This document shows, piece after piece, positions 36,401 to 48,467 of a stretch of 64,000 nucleotides of DNA. The stretch lies in assembly GCA_940671915.1 (NCBI GenBank), contig CALNVZ010001491.1, forward strand, positions 73,266-137,265, read 5' to 3'. This DNA comes from Paracentrotus lividus (lineage: Eukaryota; Echinodermata; Echinoidea; Camarodonta; Echinidae). Every line of letters starts with the position of its first letter. Position 1 is the first letter of the stretch. Both the position numbers and the translations under genes were made by a program. The notes under the pieces are model-generated. The model did no database searches, was not told where the DNA came from, and saw only the letters and a program-made list of their open reading frames with translations.

Positions 36401-39400
36401 ACGGAACATCTTTAAGATACAATAACGCCCTTCTGGCTCTCAAAAGACGATATGTTCTTAATTTACAGATCACCTACTTCATTATCTGAAGTGCTATTCA
36501 TTTTGATATCAACTTAGTCACATTATTGTCTTCTAGTATTTGGAGATCTTCATGTTCATGGCCAACACAAGGGACAAAATACAGTCCACTCTGTTGACTG
36601 TATTTACTACAAGCCAATCAACTACTTATACTGAAATTGTAGGCACATAGACATCAAGTGCACATGTATATTCTAAATTGGTATTGGGAGAATCGCCATG
36701 TTACAGTGGAAACTCGTTATAAAGAGGTACTGAAATAACAACATCCTGATATAAATAGGTTATTTTGATACCGGTATCTTAACAGGTACCTCCTCTTTTT
36801 TTCCTCTCTCTCTTTATTCTGAAATGAGATTCCTGATATAACAAGGTAATTTCCATGGTCTCAAGGACCTCGTTATAAGAATTTCACTGTATAATGAAAT
36901 CTTTTTGTATCCATTTTCTTAACATTCAGTAAAGTGGACAAAGTACATGGCAGGTATAAATCACAATCTATTCCTCTCCGTGTATGCAAATGCAATATTC
37001 TGTCAAAAGATTATGAGTTAAAGTGACCATGAAGTCGATTGTCTTTTCAATACTGCACCATTTTATCTCTGTTCACTTCATTTCAGAATCTTATCATTTA
37101 TAGCTCTTGAGTGAAATTGGCATAATAGCCAATACAGTACACTCCCATGATTGTAATGAGGTCCCGGACCAAGACAAATACTTCGGCCCGAATTCACAAA
37201 GGTGGATTCTCCAAAATCCATGAACTGTGGAATATGTAAATTTGTGTAATAATACGCTTAATTTTAGCACGTACTGTGAGAAAGGTCCAATATGAATCCG
37301 TGATTTGTCAAGAGGCTAAATTTACACTTGTCGCTATGGTTAAGTCTGCTGTTTATTCAAACTAATTTAAATAAAACGTTGACTCAACAGTGGACTCATT
37401 AATGCGAAACAGTGGGCTCCTTATGTCAAACCATAGCAAACTGGCATAAATCTAGCGCGTTAGGACAAAATCGTGCATTTATATCGGACCTTTTTCCACC
37501 GCTAAAATTAAGCTTAATTATAGACAAAATGTAATCCATGTTTCAGTCCACGGTTTTGAAACCACCTTTGTGAATTCGGGCCTTTGTTATATGAAATCTG
37601 TTGGGTTAGAAAGAGTTGCCTCATTATAAAACATCTTGTTATATTGTTACATCTTTATATTTGTTATGGAATAGACTGTGATCATGTTTAATTGGTCTGC
37701 TTTTGATAATGGCCACTGGTGTAGTTTTACTGTACATAACATCTCAATCAGTAACATCATCATAACTCATCATCAACAGAAAACACGAAAATGTCTTGGG
37801 TCAATCCATACTGATGCTACATGTACATGTATTATGAATTTATAATGACATTCAGTTTGATAGTAACTGTTAAATAGTACCTGCTTCTAAAGACACTACC
37901 TTGGTCCAGCCATGAACCTTGTCTACAAAGACCGCAGCTTTGTTTCCTTTGTGTGGTCTTTATATACAGTCATCACTAGATATTATTGTTCGTATATAGA
38001 CTACTTGTTCTCTGATACGACCACTCTGTCATCCATAGAGTATGGATTACATAATATGTTGCTGTGGGATAAATCTTATCATGACTGTGATTCTGACGAC
38101 GAAGCGGTGGATGAGAGGGTTGCTGCTTCTTTTTGGAGTTCATCTCAACGATCCAGGGTGGACCAGGACCTGTTCTAGAGGGAGTCTGTGGCAGGGTTGT
38201 GTTGTAGTAAGCTGTGGAGAGAGGAAGAAACAAAGATTGATCGTGGTTAGTTCCCATCAAATCTAAAAAATATTTTGATAAAAGAAAACTTTTTTAAAAA
38301 TTGCACTTCAAAGTTTACTTTCATCTCAGGCTACACTTTTGTTCCTCAGATGAAAGCCAGGAAACCTCCCACTAAGGGCGACTCCTCCTGGGGACTTGCT
38401 GTTAGGGTGAATTCTCCAGGGTACAGGTTGGAGTTGTCCCTGGGTAACATACATTATTATATTACAGCATATATTATTTATCTTGCTTTTTTATACATGA
38501 GCATTGGACATTTGCAAATGTCTAAATATTTGAATCGTGTTCAAAGGTAAATATTCAGTACTCACCTTTTGATCAAGTCTTTGGCACCTGCTGATACATA
38601 ACTAGGATGCGGTAGTCAACCTATAATGACAGAGAGATAGGGAGAGTGAAAGGCATGAGAAGAAATGTCATCAACAAACAAAAGTTAAAGCTAACATTTG
38701 TCAGAAATTCATGCCAAATAGCGGTTATACTTGTTAGCAAAACAAATTGCAGTAGCAATAGGTTTTAATAGTCATAAGTTGTTTATTGTAATATATAACG
38801 GTGCAGAATCCAGCCACCGCCCCCCCCTCCCCCGGACATGACATAATGGGGGGGGACCACACTGGCCGTTTTAGGGTTAACATGGAGTTGGATGGAATAA
38901 TAAAATAATAAACAAAATACTTGTGTCCACCCCTAATAAACAAAATCTTGTATAATGAAGGAAATGACATTGCATATGTTACGTTTGAAATTGGGACCAG
39001 GAGATTGTCCAGGATATTTTTAACGATTCGTGAGAACTTCATGATAACGAGAGTGACTGTAGAATGTTTCCCTGCATAATTATAATAATAATAATCATTT
39101 ATATACCGCACAACACCTCTATAGCGTTGAGAGGAAAAGATGTAAGAAACTGAAAAAGAAATACTTTGCGCTACAAATTGTATCAAAATTAATCTGTGGC
39201 ATGTTCACCCGATCAATTGAAGTTAATTACAAATAGGAATGGCCAAAAATGGCCATGAAGATATGACTTGAGTGATTTAAGATTTAAAAGATGAGTTTTA
39301 GGCATAGCTTTAAATGTGTAAACAGGGCTAGCATTGCGAACTTGAAGGGGAGATTGTTCCAAAGAAATGAAGCTGCTTAAAGGATGCAGTAACATTGAAT

Positions 39401-42400
39401 GATATTCAAATCACATTTATTCGATTCAGCTTATTTTGCCAACATAATTATAAACACTTAGTCGTCTGGTATCTCTTTCAAAATTGCAAGCTAAGTGCTT
39501 GCTTTACCTTCGAGATATCAATGATTTCATACTCAAAATTTATAAACCAACACCGGATGGTTTAAAACCATGTGCTTTCCACACACCCATTTCCTGTGTT
39601 AAAGTCCCCCGTCTCTAGCGGCCTGGTAAGCTATCAGCAAGGGTACTGGTGTTCGACTGTATGCTTGGCATTGTTTGTTACATGTTTAAGGTAGTAAATG
39701 ACCTTCCATTTGATCTGAAACTTTCAGTAGTTTGTTTTTACTGTTGGGAAACAATATAATTTATTAATCTTGATATAATTGCTCTTGTTTTTGAAAGCTA
39801 CTAAATCCCTTTAAAGGAGGAGTCGGCTGAAATGAAAAAGTTTTGTAAAATTAAGTAAAATCATCAAGCACAACACAAAAAATTTCACAAAATCGATGAA
39901 AAATAACAAAGTTATGCATTTTTTTAGGTCTGATTTTTTTTGTAAAACAGTTCTTGGCAATTGTCTCATTGTCTCATTTGAATATTTGAATATTCAAATG
40001 AGCAAACTGATGATGTCACAGTCCCCCTACTTAGTGTGTATGTTATTATATGAATCCTATTTATCTCATTTTTTCATATATTGCATATACAGAAAATCTG
40101 TCCCTCATACTGAAATAAGTAAAAGCACTTGTGACCTTGAACATTCCACAAGGATTAATCCCTGTTTTATTCCTTGGGGCAGAAAATCTTGATAATTGGT
40201 ATTTCATACAATGAAATACAAAGAAAGTAGGGGGACTGAGACATCATCAGTTGCCAATTTGAAGAACTGTTTCCTAAAAAAATTCAAAACCTAGAAAAAT
40301 TCATAACTTTGCTATTTCTTATCCGATTTTAATGAAATTTTCAGTGTTGTGCTTTTTTCGATTTTACTTATTTTTCTTATAATGCAAACTCCAGCCCGGA
40401 TGAGTCCTTTAAGAGAAAGAACGTTTCAACCATATTGTTTGTAAGAAGTATGAGATGGAGAAAGGAGAGATAACACATCATACATACCCTTGCTTGATTC
40501 TACGATACGTCTCACTGCTACCCTCGGCTTCAAAGGGGGTTTCCCTACTAGAAATTCATAGCAGAGTACCCTAGACTCCAGAGATCCACCTTGTCATCAT
40601 GCATGCGCCCCTCAATCATCTCGGGTGGGAGGTAGTCCATGGTTCCGCATAGGGTGTTTCGTCTAGATAGAGGACACAACATTGAACATATCGGTAGATT
40701 TGTCTATAAATGCATGACTAAAGTTCACCCGAGATTACCCATTGCAACTAAAAAGAAAACTGCTGCCTTGTTTGACTGTGCAGTAGCTTAAATTCTAATT
40801 CAAAACAATTTTTGTTCCCCTAGCAAGCAATATCAAAAGTATTTTCAAGTCAGAAATTTCATGGTCTCATTTGAAAAATATTGGTGATTTTTGGCTACTT
40901 ATCGCTTATTGTTGAGAGAAAGACAAAACTGGTAGAATTCATGATGAATGGATTGATTGATTGATTGATTGATTAGGGTTTAACGACACTACCAAACACA
41001 ATGTGTCATATAAGTGTCAAACTAGAATATTACTTTAATGCGTATACTGAGTTAGTTGGGTGGCTACTTTCCCGGGAAAAAATTCCCTACTCTTTTCGAA
41101 TAGGAAAGCAGGTTCTTTAACTGCAAGTGGGGTTGCTCTCCATCACACGGACCGACGGCTTAAAGTCTCCTCCGAAAGACTATAGTTAATTTTTAATGTC
41201 TTAATAATTGTCATAGCTGCTTTGAAAGCTTCAATGTTATTTTTTTTTAAATCTGAGAAAAAGATTTATTTTCTTTAACCCCTATTCAGACTGGGGGGGT
41301 CAATTTGACCCCCCCCTGAACAAAATCCGCGACTGCCGCGCAACCGCTGCGAATCGCAACCCGGCGCTTTATGACTTTTTCTTTCAAGTGTCCCGCAACT
41401 TTTGACACCAAGTTCGAAAAACGGACACTCCGTTGTTGCGTTACGCAACATTATGTAATCGCATGTCAGGCCAAAATTGAATGAAAATCGTCATTTTGCA
41501 TGCGTTTGTGTTACAAAATACTGCTTTTTTCTAAATTGCTTTATAACACTGATAATTTGTGTCTTCTGAGCCTTTTGATTAATTAAATTGGTCTTTATAT
41601 TGATCAAATACATTTCTCAAGCATAAAAAATTACAAAAACAAAGAAATACATAAGAAATAAAAACAATAGAATACATAAGAAATTCATAAAACAATAGAA
41701 TACAAAAGAATTAATTTGAAATTTCTGAATTTGTCAATTCAATACTGTTGTCTATGCTACTCAGCAACTTTTAGAAAAAATTTGGGTTCATAACTATATT
41801 TATTAATGAAATATTAACGATTTCAATAAAAAAGCATCTAATTTGCATACGTGAGTATGCATAAATTAGCATAAATTAAATATGTGAAATTTTTTTCAAA
41901 AAAAACATATCAGCGACACCCTTTACATGTGCAGCGACTTCGCGCAAAATTTCACGGCAATCGGACCATCCGCGGCCGAGATCTCAGGGGGGGTCAAATT
42001 GACCCCCCCCAGTCAAAATCTCCTCTTGAAGATGCCAGTCTGAATAGGGTTAAGGAAATCCACAATTCTTGAGCGTGAAACGTCACAAAATAACGTTTTA
42101 AATCCGGTACGTCAAAAAATTAGTACGTATGTGGCTAAATTCAACACATTCAATAAGGATATGCTTAACTGATAAAACACAATCACACGATACACAACGG
42201 GGCAGTTCCTCCGCTGCGAGCAAATAAGAGTGCGTCAAATGAGAATGACCGATTCTAACACGGGTCAACACAATATCATCACGTCGTTTAGTTAAGGGAT
42301 TGTATTATGGGTTTGATTACTGATTGGTTGTGTATAGTTTATTGACAGGTTTAAATCCATGACGTTGCCATTTTCTTCTAATGTAAATATTAATTTTCGA

Positions 42401-45400
42401 CTTTAGATCTGTATATGGGATCTGTATTTAGTTACCTCTAATTTGAGAGCTTCTTTAGCTAACTTGTCAGCTTTTCATTCCTTTGATACCTGTATGGCTC
42501 GGTATCCATGCGAAAACCACCTTTTGCATAGTACATCAAGTTTATATAGAGATTCTAGTAACTGTACAACAAAGGGGTGTTTTAAGGTTTCTGCACTGCA
42601 AAGCCATTAAACTAGATAAGGAATCTGTAAAAATTACAAAGTGTCTTTATTCGTGTTTTCAACAATGTGTAAGGCCATTTTCAAGGCCAACAATTCTGCA
42701 GTGTATATAGACGCACTGCCGGTAATCTAATCTGATCCTGTACATTGTTGCTAATACAGGCTGATCCAACTTTTATTCTCATCTTTTGACCCATCGGTAT
42801 AGATAGCCTGGAAGTTTCTGTATTTATGCCTGATCTCACCGAATTTATCTAAATAGACAAGGTCACTAGTGAAGCCCTTTGAAAGTTTTATGTAAGGTCT
42901 ATACTGGCTCAAAAATCATCCAAGTGTTTTTAGGTACTAGAAAAGGAGAAATACTAGTGTTATTTAGTATGTGTATTATGAGAGCTCCTTGAATACGAAG
43001 TCCAAAAGATTTTATTGAAGATGGTTTAAGGTATTAAAAACCAACATGTCGCGGTCTGAAAGTAATATCATATGTTGGGTTTGATGTGTTATTTTTTAAT
43101 TAATCGCATAGCTAAGAAAAGTTTCTCGTATCGTAATGCAAAGGTGGTTCATTAGCCTCCACATAAAGGCTTTCCATGGGAGAAGTGCGGAAAGCCCCAA
43201 GACAGATTCGAAGGCCTTGATTCTGTATGGTTTTAATTTTCGAGATAGGATTTCTTGCGGAAGCTATATACTGCACTGCCATAATCAAGTTTTGATCTGA
43301 TCAAAGATCTATAGAGGCGCAGTAGAACAATGCGATCTGCACCCCAATCCATTCTGGAGACGACCTTTAAAAGGTTTTACGATTTAATGCACCTTTCCCT
43401 TAGATAATCAATATTAGCTTTGAAATTAAGTCTGTTATCAAATATCAGTCCAAGATATTTAGCTTGCTGAGATACGGGTATGATAGAACCATTTTATTTT
43501 AAGTTCAGGATCAGGGGTGTAAAGATCGCTTATTACAGAAATGTACGCATACAGTCTTAGTTTTTGAGAAACGAAAACCGTTTTCATCTGCCATTTTTCG
43601 ATTCTATATAGACAATTTGTAGAGTTGTTTCTATAGTGTCCATATTTCCGACGAACAAGATAAGAAAAGTCATCGACAAATAGAGATCTATCAAACCGCG
43701 GCGTAACAACATCTACGTGCTGTTTATCTTAACAAGAATAGGTAACAGAGAGGATGCTCCCTTGAGGTACACCCATTTCTGATTATGTAGTTCTGATAAG
43801 CTGGATCCGAGGCGAACCCTAAAAACTCGGTTGGACAGGAAATTTCTGATAAAAATGGGCATTTGCCCCTCAACCCAATATTATAAAGATCTCTCATAAT
43901 GCCATACTTCCAAGTAGTATCATACGCCTTCTCCAAGTCGAAAAAGATAGACACACATGGTGTCCCGAATAATGCCATCACGAATATAAGACTCTAGGCG
44001 AATGAGTTGATCAACAGTACTTCGATTTGACGAAAACCACTTTGAAATCTGGTAATAAGTCCCTTCTTTTCTAGAAGCCACCCACAATCTAGTATTGATC
44101 ATTCTCTCCATTGTTTTGCACAACAACTAGTCAAGAATGGGCCGGTAATTGTTGTTTAGAAGCATCCTTTCCAGGTTTTGGAATGGGATAATGGTAGCCT
44201 CCCTCCAAGAATCTGGGAAAACACCTGTCCTCCAAATACTATTGAAAATATCCAAACGACAAGAAGAGATTCATCTTGTAATGTTTAGAAACTGGTAGTG
44301 GAATCATCCGACCAGTTGTGTATCATGGACTTGTTGAGGGAATCTTTTAGTTCTGTAATATTAAATGGAATGTTATAGTCTTCTGTGTTGTTGAAGCAAA
44401 ATTAAGTTCCACTTTTTCAGCTTGACCTTTATAGCTTGGAATACAGGAGAATAGTGATTAGTTGAAGAGTTTATGTTCAATTCTTGGGCTAATAAATTGA
44501 CTATTCTAATCTTTCGGTACATTTGGTCTTCCATTTCCCCTTTGATAGAAAGGAACAGGATTACTTGTATGTTTTCCGCTTATTTTCTTAACCATTTCCC
44601 ATACTTTGTTAATGGGAGTATGAATATTCAATTTTGAGATATCATGATGAATGGAAACAAATCAACCTTGAAATCAGAGCAGAGGATATGGAGATGGAAA
44701 GATTATGTTTACAAACCAACCGCAATGTGACGGAGGGAGAAAATTTTAAACACACCCATTAACGTTTTCTCTCATTTTTTTTTCCAGAGCACACATTAAA
44801 CATTAAAGATTCAAAAAAGCAAAAATATTTTTTTTAATTGACATTTTTTATTATTTTGCTGATTTCCTTGACTCTTTTTTACTCCTTTATCGGCAAATTG
44901 TGTCTCATTCTGATATGAGTCACATATTTGGTCTATTACCAGTTAGTTACAAGAGGTGACTAAGTGGTGTTACACCAATTGGACATTAGATAAAATTGAC
45001 ATTAGGCAATCAGACCGAGAGGTAATTAGGCAAACTAGTTGCAGACAGAATGGAATTAGACCATGTGAGATGGGACCAAACAGGCATTAGTCAAAGTGGG
45101 TTTAGACCATTTTGCAATTACACTAATTAATAACAACAAGCTGTAACTGTATTCTTACCTCGATGAAGGGGCATGAACAGACCAGCCAAAGTCAGCAATC
45201 TTGAGATCACCAAGGAGGCCTAGTAGAAGGTTCTCTGGTTTAATGTCACGATGAATAACCTTCTTAGAATGGCAGTACTTCAGGGCATCAGCTAGCTGTC
45301 TGATGTACTGAGAAATAGAAGGAAAATAATTGGGTTGGAGATTATACCATTATACCATTACTTGCTATCATACATATAACACTTAATTAGTGGTAGTATT

Positions 45401-48400
45401 TAACGAACTGTGATGGGTTGAAAGGATGTCACGTGTCGTGCTTTTTTGTTATGTTGCACGGTTCGGTGTTAATCCCGTGTTAAAAGGAATGGTGAAATTG
45501 ATTGCCTTGTTGCGCTAGCGCGTAATAACAGTAAAATGGTGCGCACAAAAGTTTACAACAATGGATACGCGGAGCAACAATATACGTCACAATAGCTTAA
45601 TTAGCACCAAAAGTTTGGCAAAGATAAAATCAGATTAGGCAAGGTCAAAGATCTAGGGGTCTATTTACTATAATAAATAGTGTATGCTCTATTAATGCAA
45701 CATTACTGACTATGTGAACTCCAAATACTGAATTATCCCTCGTGCACATCTATGTCACCTCGGCATAAATGTGCCCTCAGGATAATTCAGTATTTGTCGT
45801 GCACATAATTAGTACTACACATAATCTAGTATGTTGCATGGTAGAGCACGCACTATTTATATAATTCATCAATTTTATTACTACAAAGATACCACTCAGT
45901 GATATTAAAAAATCCTGAAATTGGCGACCAAAAAAAATCTGAAAAAGTAGGAGCATGTAGGCGAAAAAAAACTGACCCTAAAGCTTGATACTTGCATGGC
46001 ACAGAAGGCAGATAGCACAAGCTTTAGATACAAATTTGAATTTAACTCCATCAATCCTTTATACTAAAGGTTACACTACAGATTACTGCATGTACGAATT
46101 TAAAAGTCAAAATTATAGCAAACTTCAGGTGTACTTACTGAACCAGTCCTCTGCTCATCAAATCTTCCAGCTCTCTGCAGCTCTTTATATAGTTCTCCTC
46201 GTGGAGCAAATTCCAAAATTAGATATACTCTAGTCTCATCATAGAAGTAGCCAAACAATCTCAGGATATTGGGATGTCTAAGGAGGGAATTATGATCATG
46301 AAAATCAATACAGATTATACACTGTATACAATATAAATCTTTCTTATGGATTTTTGAAGGACATCTTCACAGACGACCTACAAGTTTAGAGCGAGAGCGA
46401 ATTGACCAGCACTGTGTGTGGTCTCTGGTTGACTGTATGTTATGAACAGCTAGTCTTAAAAATATTTTTTTTTTAATATACCTTTTGGCTAAATTAGCCC
46501 CCCCCCCCCCCCCCCCCCCCCTGCAGATACCCTGGTACGCTTATGACAATTGAGATTTTAAGTCATCAATATCTCGGCTATTACTATTAAAAAATTAGTT
46601 AGCTCCAAAATATCAGACGACTCCTGAAGCCGACGTTAGAGTTTGCAAAATTATGATTACGGCAATAGCTGAAGAGTATTTTATTTTTATCTTCTAAACA
46701 AAGTTAAACAATCCCTTTAAAGCTCATGTATAGTTTTGGGAGAACATATTTTTTGTTTTACTTCCATAGCAGAATAATATGAATTAATACCTCAAATAAC
46801 CTCTGTGTACAAAATGATTTGTTATAAAATCCACCCTAAGACCTGAATTTAGCAATAAAACTGTGTAAATCGATTTGTTGATGGGACATGGCTGAACAGG
46901 ATGACATGGGGGAGAGTGCAACGTGCAGTGATTTGTGTGCACAGTATATGCTGTTGATACACAGACTGATACACACAGAATGCACCCATGCCATACCAGT
47001 CAGCAGTGGTGTGGCATGCCCAGAGTACTGGGGTGAGAGTGAAGGAAGTACATGTATGGCCTCATTTTTATGAACATCTCCCCATGTTTATGCTAACTAT
47101 AACATATCATGAAAAGACATGCATGGTACATGGTTATATTACTTGCCCACATATTAATATGTCATTGGAACAATATGAGGTCAAGTTGAGTAAGTTTTAA
47201 AAAATGCAATTTTCTCTACCATAACTATACTTGGGCTTTAAGTGATTGTTAACATTGTTAATCAAACCCTGCACAGGAGCAGCTTGTCAATTTACCAAAC
47301 CTACCTTAGATGGGATTGGATTTCAATCTCTCTCCTCAGCTGATGCTCGACTTGAGACTTCTGGAGCTGTGACTTAAAGAGTACCTTGAGGGCTACAATG
47401 TACTGGGTCTGCTTCTCACGGGCCAGGTACACGTTACCAAACTTTCCCTTGCCTAGTGGCCGGCCAATGTCAAAATCCTTTAACGTCCACGATTTCCTAT
47501 GAATGGGTACATCAGGTGGAAAAGAGGCATGGTCATTGCAAAATGAAGAAAAGATGCATGTGAAGGCCACCCGGCACCGCACATAATCATCATTTTGGTC
47601 ACATGAAATACAAGAGCGCATGCATAATATACGCGCTTGGTTATTTCAGGGCCTGGAATAAATTTCAACAAGTTTCATCAGATCCACAAATCGGATCACA
47701 AATGTATGGTAATTCATTGCTAAGCAAGGATAAGAGTTTCTCAAAGAGATTTTTTCATGTAATCGTCCTTCTGTTTCTGTTGAATAATTTTAGTTGATAG
47801 TGGAGGTTGGGGGGTCATATACTCACTTTGGTTGTTGTTTTTGTTTTCCATCTTGCCCATTGCTTTGCTCGGCGGGTTTGACAGGTTGTGTTCTGGCCTG
47901 GGCGGTACCTCTATTTAGTGAAGCAACCTGCAAATGCAAAGGAAGGATTGTGAAGAAAAAAGGACGACATTAAAAAAAAACCAATAAACAAAAGATTCCT
48001 TTCTGCGCTTCTTACAAGTCATGTACATGAAGGTGCCTTGTCATTGGAAGTCATTCTTTAGCAGTGCAACTAGGATGGCCTGGTGGCTGCAAATGGGGGG
48101 GGGGGGGATTTCAATGTGCTCAATCGTAGCTGAATATCTAATGTTTTGGGTAAATTCAAATAAGAGGGAAACTAGTTTATACAGTTATGTAAATGGCAGA
48201 TACGAAAGAAGAAGTTGAACGAGATGTTGCAGGAGAAACCAATTTTGCATCTAATAGAACTTTAATAGCTGTCTTGACATTGGCCGAAAATTATTATGCA
48301 ATCCAAAAACATTTCCACTTACAGATCTATGTATATCCATTATGTCAACCAATATTAGCAAGAAGAGCTATTGCAGCACCTAAAAATTCGCTTGATTATC

Positions 48401-48436
48401 CTTTCCCCTGACTTTGTACCAAGGGCGTTTTATTTA

Positions 48437-48467
<31 letters not shown>

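Noticed and set aside
38734..39186. 150-codon minus-strand open frame
   Set aside because: It is inside the error-rich duplicate, overlaps a G/C homopolymer and a MITE, and the matching left-copy sequence does not keep the frame.
38079..40662. Second set of Aurora exons as a tandem paralogue
   Set aside because: Indels break all three exons, introns are equally similar, and the copy starts exactly at an assembly gap. Misassembly is simpler.
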